64,000 nt of DNA from VRUE01 sp963753245 (GCA_963753245.1 CAVWBK010000007.1:310001-374000); one strand, 5' to 3'. Positions 17,888 to 26,986 are shown, counted from the stretch's first letter. Numbers and translations are program-made. The notes: generated by a model from the sequence alone, not told the origin.

Positions 17888-18682
17888 TTTGCCCTCGACT
17901 CGCAGGATCTCGGCCAGCGCCGCGACCCCGACCTCGAGCTGCTCGGCGCTCGGCTCCTTGGTCGCCAGGTGCCGCTGGATCCCACGGCCCGGAGTGTGGA
18001 AGGCCTCGGCGAGCGGAGCGCCATGGTGGCGATCGCTCCAGGCAAACATCTCGACCGCAAGCGAGGCGCCGCCGAGCCCGACAGCGGCGCGGGCGAGCGG
18101 ACCCGGGCTCTCGATCACTCGCTCGAGCAACACGGTGCCGCCCACCGAGAGCAGCATCATCGGCGCGAGTAGATTGGAGCCGCAGCGGTCATGCTCCTTG
18201 GGCACCCCGGCCGGGTCGGTGATTCCCTGCTCGTAGGCGGCGATCGCCTTGTGCTCAACCCCGTGGTAGGCGGCCAGATCGCGGTCTGAGAGCGCGACGA
18301 TAGCCGGCAGGGCACCGATCGCCTGTGCAATCGCCTCGCGCAGCGCCGAGGTGCGCAGTCGCTTTCGCATCAGGCTGGTCGCGATCAGGCTCGCCCCGAT
18401 CGCGCCCACCACCCGCGGATCCTCAAACGGTAGTCGGGCGGCTGGCATGCGCCGGCGCACCAGCGGCAGGATGACCATCGCCTCGGCCAGTTTGAGCGGG
18501 CCGCGTAGGCCCGGCAGCCGCGCGGCCAGCTTCGGTGCCAGCTCGGGCTTGGACTCAGAGGCCACCTCGACGCCACCATCGGAGTCGCGAACGGCTGCCG
18601 CCCAGTGCGTCGGACCGTGGATCAGGAGGCCGTTTCGCAGCGCCATTCCACCCAGGCGGAGCTTTTCGTCGGCGGCGGCCAT
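17885..18682 (-). CDS. DUF1385 family protein
   Basis: The protein is about 265 residues starting at ATG 18682 and shows the DUF1385 pattern: an N-terminal GGMALRNG, hydrophobic helices in the middle, and the hallmark YHGVEHKAIAAYE segment, followed by HDRCGSNLLAPM. The family is conserved in Gram-positive bacteria and is probably a membrane-associated metal or quinone enzyme, but no activity is established. TATCGT stands 7 nt upstream of the start without a Shine-Dalgarno sequence. It is followed by mce on the same strand. Confidence 0.8.
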   Translation of the reverse strand: MAAADEKLRLGGMALRNGLLIHGPTHWAAAVRDSDGGVEVASESKPELAPKLAARLPGLRGPLKLAEAMVILPLVRRRMPAARLPFEDPRVVGAIGASLIATSLMRKRLRTSALREAIAQAIGALPAIVALSDRDLAAYHGVEHKAIAAYEQGITDPAGVPKEHDRCGSNLLAPMMLLSVGGTVLLERVIESPGPLARAAVGLGGASLAVEMFAWSDRHHGAPLAEAFHTPGRGIQRHLATKEPSAEQLEVGVAALAEILRVEGK

Positions 18683-19086
18683 CTTGCCCACGATAGGCGA
18701 TCGGCCGCCTCGCTCAGCCCGCGTTGGTGCCAACCGCGGCTCTGGCGAAGCCGCCGCGCCACTTGACCGACACCGGCAGGCGCGCTGTGCTGAGGATCTG
18801 GGCGGCGAGACGGCCGGGCAAGTCAAGCGCAACGGCGGTCGCGCCCTGAAGGGGCGATGAGGCCGAGCGCCGCGATGCTCCAAGGCCGACACTGCGGGGC
18901 CAGGATCGGCTTCGCCCAGCTCGACGGCCGCGCTTTCGCGCGGCTCGTCGAGTCCCCCCTGACTTCCCTTTTTAGACCCGGCCGGAGGCCCCCAGTCCAG
19001 GCCTCCGGCCGGTGTTCGGCTCTCCCTGGCTCTAGCTTGGAAAGCCGCCCTTGAAACACCGGGTCATTCTCGAAGTTGCGCCCACG
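18683..19086. other. 404-nt gap without a supportable gene
   Basis: Both flanking genes read leftward, so this holds the end of the rarA transcript and the promoter of the DUF1385 gene. TATCGT (18695-18690) is the likely -10 of the latter. A perfect 13-bp hairpin lies at 18978-19012. I see no tRNA, tmRNA or convincing ORF; the frames crossing it are Arg/Pro-rich shadows. Confidence 0.5.
18978..19012 (-). terminator. Perfect 13-bp GC hairpin downstream of rarA
   Basis: Arms CCGGCCGGAGGCC (18978-18990) and GGCCTCCGGCCGG (19000-19012) pair perfectly around a 9-nt loop, 75 nt past the rarA stop. No U-run follows on the rarA strand (the next bases read TCTAAAAAG), so it would act as a U-less actinobacterial-type terminator or an RNA-stabilising stem. 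Confidence 0.45.
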
Positions 19087-20418
19087 TTAATTTTTCTCAA
19101 AGCGCTTGCGCAGAGCGCCAAGCCGCCGCCCCAGCTCGGCCTCGAAACCGCGCTCGGTCGGGGCGTAGAAGCGGCTCCGCTGGAGCCCCTCTGGGAGCAG
19201 CCGCTGGGCGGCGACGGCGTCGGGCTCATCGTGAGCGTAGCGATAGCCCTCGCCCCGTCCCAGCTCTCCGGCGCCGGGATAGTGGGCATCGCGCAGGTAG
19301 TCTGGAGGGGTCGCGGCGCCATTCTCGCGGACCTCGGCGCGGGCCGCGTCAAGCGCCTTGTAAGAGGCATTTGACTTTGGCGCCAGGGCCAGGTAGACCG
19401 CCGCCTGGGCAAGATTAATCGCGCACTCCGGCAGCCCAACCCGGTCAACCGCACGGGCGGCCGCGTCGGCGATCAACAGAGCCTGGGGATCGGCATTGCC
19501 GATGTCCTCTGAGGCGAGGATCACCATCCGCCGGACGATGAAGCGCGGGTCCTCGCCCCCCTCGAGCATCACCGCCAGGTAGTAGAGCGAGGCGTCGACA
19601 TCCGAGCCGCGGGTTGCCTTGATCCAGGCAGAGATGAAGTCGTAGTGGCGATCACCCTGGCGGTCGTAATCGACCGCCTTGCGCTGCAGTGCGTCGGCGG
19701 CCGCGGCAACATCGACCGCCGCGCCCTCGGCGCGTTCGACCGCCCGCTGCAGAGCCGAGAGCGCGACGCGAGCGTCGCCGCCGCTGCGCCGCGCGAGCAT
19801 TTCCAGGGCCGCCTCCTCGACGGGCGGGGATTGGGCGCCGAGTCCCCGTTCGGCATCGCTCAGCGCCCGGCGCAGGAGCTCGATCACCTGCTCCGCATCG
19901 AGCGGGCGCAGCTCATATACCTGGCAGCGCGAGAGCAGTGCCGAGTTGACCTCGAAGTAGGGGTTCTCCGTGGTCGCTCCGATCAGGGTCAGCAGGCCCT
20001 CCTCGACGGCGGGCAGCAGGGCATCCTGCTGAGCCTTGTTGAAGCGATGTATCTCATCGAGAAAGAGGACCGTGGCGCGGCCGCTGCCCTGGCGGCGCTC
20101 GCGCGCTCGCTCGATCACGGCACGGATCTCCGCTCGCCCGGCGTTAACAGCCGACTCCTCCTCAAAGGCGCCGTCCGCACCGGCTGCGGCGATCCGCGCC
20201 AGGGTTGTCTTTCCAGCACCGGGCGGGCCGTAGAGAATCGCGCTGTGAGGGTGGCCGCTCTCGATCGCCTTGCGCAACGCCGACCCCGCGGCGAGCAGGT
20301 GCTCCTGGCCGACCAGCTCCTCCAACGTGCGCGGTCGCATCCGCACCGCCAACGGCGCATCGATCGGAGCCTGGGCGGAGAGCGGGGTGTCCTCGCTGTC
20401 GAATAGCTGGTCGTTCAC
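19087..20418 (-). CDS. rarA: Replication-associated recombination protein A (AAA+ ATPase)
   Basis: The 443-residue RarA/MgsA/WRNIP1-type ATPase acts at stalled replication forks. Walker A GPPGAGKTT (residues 64-72), Walker B FLDEIHRFNKAQQDALLP, sensor 1 IGATTENPYFEV and sensor 2 regions are intact. The C-terminal tetramerisation domain includes DFISAWIKATRGSD and AHYPGAGELGRGEGY. GTG 20418 is chosen over the longer frame because CATACT lies 8 nt upstream and homology begins here (NDQLFD). The gene starts back-to-back with the next aldehyde dehydrogenase. Confidence 0.93.
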   Translation of the reverse strand: MNDQLFDSEDTPLSAQAPIDAPLAVRMRPRTLEELVGQEHLLAAGSALRKAIESGHPHSAILYGPPGAGKTTLARIAAAGADGAFEEESAVNAGRAEIRAVIERARERRQGSGRATVLFLDEIHRFNKAQQDALLPAVEEGLLTLIGATTENPYFEVNSALLSRCQVYELRPLDAEQVIELLRRALSDAERGLGAQSPPVEEAALEMLARRSGGDARVALSALQRAVERAEGAAVDVAAAADALQRKAVDYDRQGDRHYDFISAWIKATRGSDVDASLYYLAVMLEGGEDPRFIVRRMVILASEDIGNADPQALLIADAAARAVDRVGLPECAINLAQAAVYLALAPKSNASYKALDAARAEVRENGAATPPDYLRDAHYPGAGELGRGEGYRYAHDEPDAVAAQRLLPEGLQRSRFYAPTERGFEAELGRRLGALRKRFEKN

Positions 20419-20426
20419 AACGGCTG

Positions 20427-20432
20427 AGTATG
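20427..20432 (-). promoter_or_regulatory. rarA: -10 box, leaderless GTG 20418
   Basis: CATACT on the reverse strand, 8 nt before GTG 20418. Confidence 0.35.
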
Positions 20433-20543
20433 AGGGTGTCGGGGGAGATCTGAGGGGTGTCTCGCCCGAGCGAGGACCGGGGGTGAGCGTGAGCACTGTC
20501 GCCGGCGAGCACGACGCCGGCCGCCGCGACCGTGAGCTCGCCG

Positions 20544-20549
20544 TAGAAT
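20544..20549 (+). promoter_or_regulatory. -10 box, leaderless ATG 20556
   Basis: TAGAAT, 6 nt before ATG 20556 of the second aldehyde dehydrogenase; no Shine-Dalgarno sequence fits between them. Confidence 0.45.
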
Positions 20550-20555
20550 CGGTCC

Positions 20556-22151
20556 ATGGCTACCACTCAGACTCGCCCCGCTGCGTCCACACTTGAGAGT
20601 TTCAACCCGACGACCGGCGAGCTGGTCGGCTCGGTCGCGACAATTACACCGGACCAGGTTCAGGCGGTGGTCGACGATGTCGCCCGGATCCAGCCGGCCT
20701 GGGCGGAACTGTCGCTGGCGGACCGGGGCCGCTATCTGCGCCGCGCCGCCGATGCGCTCCTCGATGACATCGATGAGATCGCTGAGTTACTAGTCAACGA
20801 GCAGGGCAAGCCGCGCGCAGAGGCCTACACGATGGAGCTGCTGCCAACGGTCGATGCGCTGCACTGGTGCGCCAAGGCGGGACCGAAGATCCTCGCCGAG
20901 GAGAAGGTGCGGATGTCACAGGCCTTCTTGATGAGCAAGAAAAGCCGCTTCACCTACGAGCCGATCGGCGTGGTCGGCGTGATCGCGCCCTGGAACTATC
21001 CTTGGTCGATCCCATTCGGCGAGGTCGCAATCGCGCTGATGGCCGGCAATGGCGTCGTCCTCAAGCCGGCCAGCCTGACCCCGCTTTTGGGCGAGGCAAT
21101 CGCTCGTGTATTTGAGAAGGGCGGCCTGCCGGAGGGCCTCGTCCGCGTCATCCACGGAGGCGGGGCGGTCGGTGACGCACTCGCCAAGTCGAGTGTCGGC
21201 AAGGTCTTTTTCACCGGCTCGGTCGAGGTCGGCCGCAAGGTCGGCGAGGTCTGCGCGCAGCGGCTCAAGGGTTCGGTGCTCGAGCTCGGTGGCAAGGACC
21301 CGATGATCGTCTGCGCCGACGCCGAGCTCGGCAACGCTGTCTCCGGCGCGGTCTGGGGTGGCTTTGCCAACGCTGGACAGACCTGCTCGGGTATCGAGCG
21401 CGTCTACGTGGTGCGCGCGATCGCCGAGCGCTTCATCGAGGGCGTCGTCGCCGAGACCGAACGGCTGCGCGTCGGCAACCCGCTGCAGTGGGAGACCGAG
21501 ATCGGGCCGATGACCGCCGACTCCCAGTACGAGATCGTCGTCGACCTGATCGAGGACGCGGTCGCCTCCGGCGCGACCAAGCGCTGCGGCGGCCCGACCG
21601 AGGTAGCCGGGCTCTCCGGCAACTTCGTCGCGCCAACCGTCCTCACCGGCGTCACCCATGAGATGCGAATCATGAGCGAGGAGATCTTCGGCCCGGTGCT
21701 GCCGATCGTCGTCGTCGAGAGCGAGCAGGAGGCGATCGAGCTCGCCAACGACTCCGAGTTCGGCCTCGGTGCCTCGGTCTGGACCAAGGACCGCCAGAAG
21801 GGCGAACGGATCGCCCGACGGATCGAGTCCGGGATGGTCTGGGTCAACGACCACTCCTTCAGCCATGGCGCCTGCCAGTGCGCCTGGGGCGGCGTGAAGG
21901 ACTCCGGCGTCGGCCGCTCACACTCCAAATTCGGCTTCTACGAGTGCGCCAACATCAAGATGAACTCCTGGGAGCCTGGCCTCACGCGCGACTTCTGGTG
22001 GCACCCCTACGACCGCACTCTCGGCGAAGCGGTGCAGGCCTCGGCGAGGCTGCTCTACGGCAAGGGCCAGGTGCGGACGAAGGCGCTGCGCGAGGGTGCC
22101 GGGCCGCTGCTCGAGGTCGGGCGGCGGACGCTCAAGAAGCGCCGGCGCTGA
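20556..22151 (+). CDS. Aldehyde dehydrogenase (succinate-semialdehyde-type), 531 aa
   Basis: This ALDH-superfamily enzyme has APWNYPWSIPFG (residues 144-155), E243 in VLELGGKDPM and nucleophile C277 in ANAGQTCSGIER. EEIFGPVLPIVVVES marks the C-terminal catalytic half. About 50 extra residues (FWWHPYDRTLGEAVQASARL and a basic tail) extend past the usual end, seen also in membrane-associated fatty-aldehyde dehydrogenases, so the substrate could be a long-chain aldehyde rather than succinate semialdehyde. It has its own leaderless promoter and no neighbour on the same strand, so context does not help. Confidence 0.85.
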   Translation: MATTQTRPAASTLESFNPTTGELVGSVATITPDQVQAVVDDVARIQPAWAELSLADRGRYLRRAADALLDDIDEIAELLVNEQGKPRAEAYTMELLPTVDALHWCAKAGPKILAEEKVRMSQAFLMSKKSRFTYEPIGVVGVIAPWNYPWSIPFGEVAIALMAGNGVVLKPASLTPLLGEAIARVFEKGGLPEGLVRVIHGGGAVGDALAKSSVGKVFFTGSVEVGRKVGEVCAQRLKGSVLELGGKDPMIVCADAELGNAVSGAVWGGFANAGQTCSGIERVYVVRAIAERFIEGVVAETERLRVGNPLQWETEIGPMTADSQYEIVVDLIEDAVASGATKRCGGPTEVAGLSGNFVAPTVLTGVTHEMRIMSEEIFGPVLPIVVVESEQEAIELANDSEFGLGASVWTKDRQKGERIARRIESGMVWVNDHSFSHGACQCAWGGVKDSGVGRSHSKFGFYECANIKMNSWEPGLTRDFWWHPYDRTLGEAVQASARLLYGKGQVRTKALREGAGPLLEVGRRTLKKRRR

Positions 22152-22161
22152 AGCGCCGCGC

Positions 22162-22575
22162 TCAGGGGCTCGGCTTGATCGTCTTCGACCTCGCCCCGGC
22201 GCAGACGTAGATCGTCCCCGCCGCGCCCTGACTCGAGGGCTTGACCGTGGCGAAGAAGGGCGTCAGGGAGATGCCGGCGAAGCCGCTGACCTTGACGCTC
22301 CATGCGCCCTTGTTGTCGGTCCTCGTGCGGGCGATCGGTTCGGCCGGGCCGTTGCGGACCGCTTTGTAGAGGACGACCTTGCGGTCTTCCTCACAGGAGG
22401 GGTACGAGGGGGTGATCACGTGCCCGGCGAAACGCAGTTCGCCGCTCTCGATCGAGATCTTCGAGGGGGTGACGATCCGCCGCGAGGCCCCGGCCGGCCC
22501 GGCCGCGAAGAGGGCGAGCGAAGCCAGCAGGAGACAGCCGGTGATGAACGATTTGATCTGAGCCCTTCTACCCAT
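22162..22575 (-). CDS. Secreted protein of unknown function
   Basis: The 137-residue precursor starts at ATG 22575, preceded by GAGGAGGAAG. A signal peptide (IKSFITGCLLLASLALFAAG, cleavage after AGA) leads into a small beta-rich domain with two cysteines (PSYPSCEED and IYVCAGARSK), probably disulfide-linked. The pattern of short strands (GAWSVKVSGF, LTPFFATVKP) suggests an Ig-like fold. The family was not recognised. It is convergent with the aldehyde dehydrogenase. Confidence 0.6.
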   Translation of the reverse strand: MGRRAQIKSFITGCLLLASLALFAAGPAGASRRIVTPSKISIESGELRFAGHVITPSYPSCEEDRKVVLYKAVRNGPAEPIARTRTDNKGAWSVKVSGFAGISLTPFFATVKPSSQGAAGTIYVCAGARSKTIKPSP

Positions 22576-22665
22576 CGCTTCCTCCTCGTCGCGTCCGCTG
22601 CAGCCTAGACCCTCGCCCACGCCGCGCGTGGCACTGGGGTTGCATGCAGGCTAGGCTCAAGCGGG

Positions 22666-23235
22666 GTGCCACGGCCGCAGGCAAGACGGATACGCCCGAT
22701 GGTGCTTTGCGCGCTCTGCCTAACTTTGGGCGCAGGCGCCTCCCACGCCGCAACTGACTCCAGCCGTGTCGTTCAGCTCGGCACGGGCGTCTTCGGCGGC
22801 AACGCCCGCTGGCGCATCACCGCCCACCGAAAGCCCAACCCCGGCGGCACCGCGATCCCCTGTATCTACGCGGAGCTGAGCCCGTCTCGTCCCGGCCCGG
22901 GCGCTGCGGACCTCAGGTTCGGGGTCTGCCACCCGATCTCCGCCGAGCTCCCGCTCGGCTTCAGCCCGTCCGCGGGCGAGGGCCGGCAGAGGAGAACCTT
23001 GATCGTGCTCGCCTTCCCGGCCCAGGCCGTGAAGGTCCGGCTCGAGCTCCGCGGCAGGCGCGATCGGCTGCTCCCCCTGCGCCGGATCACTCGCTTCGCG
23101 CAGCGGCGCACCGGCCTCGGGTCATTCAGCTGGCTGGCGGTTCCCTTCTCCGGACCGATCTGCGCCCAGCGTGCGGTGGCGATGGACTCGCGCGGAACAC
23201 CGATCGGCCGGCCCTACGACCTTCACTGCACTTAG
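22666..23235 (+). CDS. Secreted protein of unknown function
   Basis: The 189-residue precursor has a signal peptide (RPMVLCALCLTLGAGASHA) and a mature domain with four cysteines (AIPCIYAEL, RFGVCHPI, PICAQRA, LHCT). GTG 22666 has TAGGCT 8 nt upstream and no clear Shine-Dalgarno sequence. The mature sequence reads as all-beta, rich in Arg and Pro. The gene is divergent from the other small secreted protein, so the two may be partners, but nothing else supports this. Confidence 0.5.
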   Translation: MPRPQARRIRPMVLCALCLTLGAGASHAATDSSRVVQLGTGVFGGNARWRITAHRKPNPGGTAIPCIYAELSPSRPGPGAADLRFGVCHPISAELPLGFSPSAGEGRQRRTLIVLAFPAQAVKVRLELRGRRDRLLPLRRITRFAQRRTGLGSFSWLAVPFSGPICAQRAVAMDSRGTPIGRPYDLHCT

Positions 23236-23280
23236 CAGGGTCACGCTGCAAGCCACGAGCCGCGTCTAGCGACAGACCTT

Positions 23281-23286
23281 CACAAT
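23281..23286 (+). promoter_or_regulatory. -10 box before ccmA
   Basis: CACAAT, 7 nt before GTG 23294 of ccmA. It is the likely start of the ccm-hem transcript; the -35 is not obvious. Confidence 0.35.
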
Positions 23287-23293
23287 CACGGGC

Positions 23294-23971
23294 GTGATGC
23301 CCGGCCCGGCGACAGACCAGCCCGCGCTCAGCCTTGCCGGGCTGCGCCGCGACTTCGGCGAACGGACGGCCCTCGACGGGGTCACGGTCGAGCTCGCCGC
23401 CGGTGAGACGCTGGTCGTCCTCGGCCCCAACGGGGCCGGCAAGACGACGCTGCTGCGGGTGCTCGGGACGCTGCTGCGGCCGAGCGCCGGGAAGGCTCTG
23501 GTGCTCGGCTGCGAGCTGCCCAAGGAGGCCTGGCAGCTGCGCGGGCGGATCGGCTACCTCGGCCACGAGCCGCTTCTCTACCGCGACCTCAGCGGGCGCG
23601 AGAACCTCGCCTTCCACGCGCGGTTGCACGGGATCGAGCGTCGCGATGCGGCCGCGAGGATCGACGAGCTGCTGGGCGAACTCGGCATGCGGGGGCGCGC
23701 CGACGAGCGGATCGCCGACCTCTCGGCCGGCATGCGCCAGCGGCTGGCGATCTGCCGCTGCGTCCTGCACGAGCCCGAGCTGCTGCTCCTCGACGAGCCC
23801 GACTCCAACCTCGACGTCGACGGACGCGAGCTGGCCCGCGCGCTGATCGGCCCCGGGCGCGGCCGGGCCCGGGTCGTCGTCACCCACGATCCCGAGCGCC
23901 ACCTGCCGGACGCCGACAAGACCCTGCGTCTCGGGATCGACGCCGAGAGCACACTCGAGACCGCCCGATGA
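23294..23971 (+). CDS. ccmA: Heme exporter ATP-binding protein
   Basis: This is the ABC ATPase of the CcmABCD heme-handling complex for cytochrome c maturation (system I). Walker A is GPNGAGKTT (near residue 51). The signature is LSAGMRQRLAICR, with Met replacing the usual Gln as is typical of CcmA, and Walker B is LLLLDEPDSNLD. The length of 225 residues is normal. It starts at GTG or the ATG 3 nt later, and its stop overlaps the ccmB start by 4 nt. It is the first gene of the run that continues into hem genes. Confidence 0.88.
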   Translation: MMPGPATDQPALSLAGLRRDFGERTALDGVTVELAAGETLVVLGPNGAGKTTLLRVLGTLLRPSAGKALVLGCELPKEAWQLRGRIGYLGHEPLLYRDLSGRENLAFHARLHGIERRDAAARIDELLGELGMRGRADERIADLSAGMRQRLAICRCVLHEPELLLLDEPDSNLDVDGRELARALIGPGRGRARVVVTHDPERHLPDADKTLRLGIDAESTLETAR

Positions 23972-24648
23972 CCTCCTCCCGCTCCGCCTTCGCCGCGATC
24001 CTCACCAAGGACCTGCGCGCCGAGCTGCGCACTCTGCAGTCGCTGCCGGCGATGGCAATCTTCGCGATCACCACCTTCGTCATCTTCCGCTTCGCCCTCG
24101 GCCGAACCAGCCTCTCGGGGAACCTGGCGGCCGGCGTGCTGTGGGCGACGCTGCTGTTCGCCGCCGTGCTCGGCATCAACCGGCTCTTTGTCGCCGAGCG
24201 CGAGGAGGGCGGTTTCGACGCGATCCGCCTGGCTCCGGTCGACCGCACCGTGCTCTTCGCCGCCAAGCTTGCCGCGTTGGTCCTCTTCCTGGCGGTGCTC
24301 GAGCTGATCGCGGTGCCGATCTTCGCGCTCTTCTTCCTCGACTCCGGCGCGGGCCTGGCGCCGCTGGTCCTCGTCCTGGTGCTCGCCGATCTCGGCCTGG
24401 CCTCAACCGGGACGCTGATCTCCTCGATGGCGGTCAATTCGCGGGCCCGCGATCTGCTCGTGCCGCTGGTCCTGCTGCCGCTGGTGGTGCCGCTGATGAT
24501 CGCCGCGACTGGCGCGACTGAGCCGCTGCTGACCCTGGGCGGACCGGGCTACCACCGCTTCGGAACCTGGCTGGCGGTGCTCGGGTTATACGATCTGGTC
24601 TTCCTCCTGGTCGGATACGCGGTCTTCGACTTCCTCCTGGAGGACTGA
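23968..24648 (+). CDS. ccmB: Heme exporter membrane protein
   Basis: The 226-residue integral membrane protein has about six helices and is the permease partner of CcmA. A cytoplasmic N-terminus (AILTKDLRAELRTLQSLP) and conserved loop ERFDAIRL-like sequence (EREEGGFDAIRLAPVDR) between helices 2 and 3 match the CcmB family. ATGA overlap with ccmA indicates coupled translation. CcmAB releases holo-CcmE from CcmC in other bacteria; no ccmE is in the window. Confidence 0.88.
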   Translation: MTSSRSAFAAILTKDLRAELRTLQSLPAMAIFAITTFVIFRFALGRTSLSGNLAAGVLWATLLFAAVLGINRLFVAEREEGGFDAIRLAPVDRTVLFAAKLAALVLFLAVLELIAVPIFALFFLDSGAGLAPLVLVLVLADLGLASTGTLISSMAVNSRARDLLVPLVLLPLVVPLMIAATGATEPLLTLGGPGYHRFGTWLAVLGLYDLVFLLVGYAVFDFLLED

Positions 24649-24675
24649 ACTTTCCCGCCACACCGCGAACCACGT

Positions 24676-25398
24676 ATGTACGGCAAAGGCCTGAGACCCC
24701 TCTCGATAGCGACCGTCGTGGCGATCGCCGCGTCGCTCTCGCTCGTCTTTTTCTACGCGCCCCTGGAAGCCGACCAGGGCTTCATCCAGAAGATCTTCTA
24801 CCTGCACGTTCCGCTTGCGATGACCGCGCTGGTCGGCTTCATCATCGGCGGCCTCTTCGCGATCGCCCACCTGCGCACCGGGAACCGCAAGTGGGATGCC
24901 TACTCCTACGTCTCGATCCACATATCGGTGATCTTCGGCGCTGCCGTCCTAATCACCGGCTCGATCTGGGCAAGAGCCTCCTGGGGGCACTGGTGGGTCT
25001 GGAACGAGCCGACCCTGGTCAGCTTTCTGATCGTCTTCCTCCTCTACGCAACCTACTATCCCTTCCGCTACGCGATCGAGGACCCCGATCGCCAGGCTCG
25101 CTACGCCTCCGTGTTCGCGGTCACCGCCGGCGCCTTCGTACCGCTCAACTTCCTCGCCGTGCGCATGGCCCAGAGCCTCGTGCATCCGCGCGTTTTCGCC
25201 ACCGCGAACGGCGGCCTGCCCGGCTCGATGCTCTTCACCTTCCTGGTCAGCCTGACCGCCGTGGCGCTGCTCTGGGTCACCCTGGTCAAGTTCGAGCTGA
25301 CCGCGAAGAGCGCCTCGGGACAGGTCAAGCGCCTGCGCCGAGCGCTGGATGCTCCCGCTCCTGGGAGCGCCTCGCGGGTCGCCCCGGAGGTGAGCTAG
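24676..25398 (+). CDS. ccmC: Heme-handling protein CcmC
   Basis: The 240-residue protein has six transmembrane helices. The heme-binding tryptophan-rich segment WGHWWVWNEP lies between helices 3 and 4, and periplasmic histidines (FYLHVPLAM, SLVHPRVF) are in the positions expected of CcmC. CcmC delivers heme to the chaperone CcmE. A 27-nt gap follows ccmB and the next gene starts right after its stop. In some bacteria similar proteins (CcsA type) belong to system II, but the CcmA/CcmB neighbours settle the assignment. Confidence 0.9.
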   Translation: MYGKGLRPLSIATVVAIAASLSLVFFYAPLEADQGFIQKIFYLHVPLAMTALVGFIIGGLFAIAHLRTGNRKWDAYSYVSIHISVIFGAAVLITGSIWARASWGHWWVWNEPTLVSFLIVFLLYATYYPFRYAIEDPDRQARYASVFAVTAGAFVPLNFLAVRMAQSLVHPRVFATANGGLPGSMLFTFLVSLTAVALLWVTLVKFELTAKSASGQVKRLRRALDAPAPGSASRVAPEVS

Positions 25399-25629
25399 GT
25401 GCTGGGGCTGCTGGCCGAGACCCCGGCGCTGCCGCTCGGCGAAGCGGGCAAGTACGTCGCCGGCGCCTACATTGTCTTCCTCGTTCTGATCGTCGTCTAC
25501 GTGGCGATCATGGCCGCCAAACTGCAGCGCATCGAGCGCGAGCTCGGCGAATTGGCCACCTTCGCCGAAGAGGGCAAGGCCGAGCGCGCCGAGGCCGAAG
25601 CCGACCGTGCCGAGGTGGGCGGCGGATGA
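25399..25629 (+). CDS. ccmD: CcmD-like small membrane protein
   Basis: The 76-residue protein has one transmembrane helix (YVAGAYIVFLVLIVVYVAIM) followed by a charged cytoplasmic coiled-coil-like tail. Size, topology and position after ccmC fit CcmD, which helps CcmABC release heme-loaded CcmE. The GTG start follows the ccmC stop with no gap. CcmD proteins have little sequence conservation, so the call rests on context. Confidence 0.65.
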   Translation: MLGLLAETPALPLGEAGKYVAGAYIVFLVLIVVYVAIMAAKLQRIERELGELATFAEEGKAERAEAEADRAEVGGG

Positions 25630-26969
25630 GTGAGCTGCTCGCCCTTGGCGTCTCCCACAAGACGGCGCCGCTCGATCTGCGCGAGCGGCTCTCGCTGACC
25701 GAGGGCAGCGCGGTCGGGGCCCTGCGTGAGCTGACCGCGGCCGAGGGCATCCATGAGGCGGCAGCGATCTCCACCTGCAACCGTACCGAGCTCTACCTGG
25801 TCGTCTCCGACACGGTCGCAGCCGAGTCGACGGCACTAGGCGTCCTCACCCGTCAGGCCGAGATCCGCCCGACCGAGCTGCTCGGCCACCTCTACGCGCG
25901 GCACGGCGGCGAAGCGGCCGACCACCTCTTTCGGGTCACCGCGGGCCTCGACTCGATGGTCGTCGGCGAGGCCGAGATCCAGGGCCAGGTCAAACGCGCC
26001 TACGAGCTGGCCCTGGTCGAGGGCGGCACCGGGCCGATCCTCAACCGGCTCTTCCGCGGGGCGCTGGCCGCCGGTGGCCGGGTCCGCGAGGAGACCCAAG
26101 TCGGCGAGAAGGGAGTTTCGATCCCCTCAGTCGCGGTCGAGCTCGCCCGCCGCCACCTCGGCGACCTCGCCGATCGGCGGGTGCTGATCGTCGGCGCCGG
26201 GGAGACCGCCGAGCTGGTCGCCAAGGCGCTCGTTGCCCGCGGCGTCGCCACGGTCTTCGTCGCCAACCGCCATTACGACCGCGCGATCGGCCTCGCCCAG
26301 CACTTTCACGGCGAGGCGGTCCGTTTCGAGGAGCTACCCGAGCAGCTGCGGGCTGCCGACATCGTCGTCACGGCGACCAACTCACCGCACCACATCGTCG
26401 AGCGCGACGGGCTCGCCCAGGTGATGGAGACGCGCGAGGGCCGACCGCTGCTGCTCGTCGACATCGCCGTCCCGCGTGACATCGAGCCTGCCTGCCGCGA
26501 GATCGGGGGGGTAAGCCTCCACGACCTCGACGACGTCCAGCAGATCGCCGAGCGCAACGCCAGCGGTCGACAGGCCGAGGCGCGGCGGGCCGAGCCGATC
26601 CTCGCCGCCGAGCTCGACCGCTTCGAGCGCTGGCTCGCCTCGCTTGAGGTGGTGCCGACGATCGGCGCCCTGCGCGCGCGCGGCGATGAGGTGGTGCGCC
26701 GGGTTCTGGCCGAGAACGAGGGTCGTTGGGAGAGCCTCTCAGAGGCCGACCGCGAGCGCCTGCAGGCGATGGCCAAAGCGATCGCCTCGCGCCTCCTGCA
26801 CGACCCGACCCTGAGAATGAAGCGTGCCGCAGGTGCCGATGACGCTTACCTTTATGTCAGTGCGCTGCGCGAGCTGTTTGGCCTCGACATCCAGACCGAG
26901 CCCGAAGCGAGAGGCGAAGGCACGGTGACCGAGTTGCGCCGAAGCGACCCCGGCAGGGGTTTCACTTAA
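25626..26969 (+). CDS. hemA: Glutamyl-tRNA reductase
   Basis: HemA catalyses the first committed step of C5-pathway tetrapyrrole synthesis, reducing glutamyl-tRNA to glutamate-1-semialdehyde. The catalytic Cys is C51 in STCNRTELYLVV. HKTAPLDLRERL (11-22), LDSMVVGEAEIQGQVKRAY and the NADPH-binding VLIVGAGETAELVAKAL follow in order, then the dimerisation helix at the C-terminus (447 residues). ATG 25626 overlaps the ccmD-like stop (ATGA). The reading frame is open far upstream over ccmC, but that is a shadow. Confidence 0.95.
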   Translation: MSELLALGVSHKTAPLDLRERLSLTEGSAVGALRELTAAEGIHEAAAISTCNRTELYLVVSDTVAAESTALGVLTRQAEIRPTELLGHLYARHGGEAADHLFRVTAGLDSMVVGEAEIQGQVKRAYELALVEGGTGPILNRLFRGALAAGGRVREETQVGEKGVSIPSVAVELARRHLGDLADRRVLIVGAGETAELVAKALVARGVATVFVANRHYDRAIGLAQHFHGEAVRFEELPEQLRAADIVVTATNSPHHIVERDGLAQVMETREGRPLLLVDIAVPRDIEPACREIGGVSLHDLDDVQQIAERNASGRQAEARRAEPILAAELDRFERWLASLEVVPTIGALRARGDEVVRRVLAENEGRWESLSEADRERLQAMAKAIASRLLHDPTLRMKRAAGADDAYLYVSALRELFGLDIQTEPEARGEGTVTELRRSDPGRGFT

Positions 26970-26986
26970 CCTCTCGGGCAGCGTCG

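Noticed and set aside
24891..25625. Open frame extending hemA upstream over ccmC
   Set aside because: It is a shadow of ccmC in another frame, Arg/Pro-rich and without homology; hemA starts at ATG 25626.
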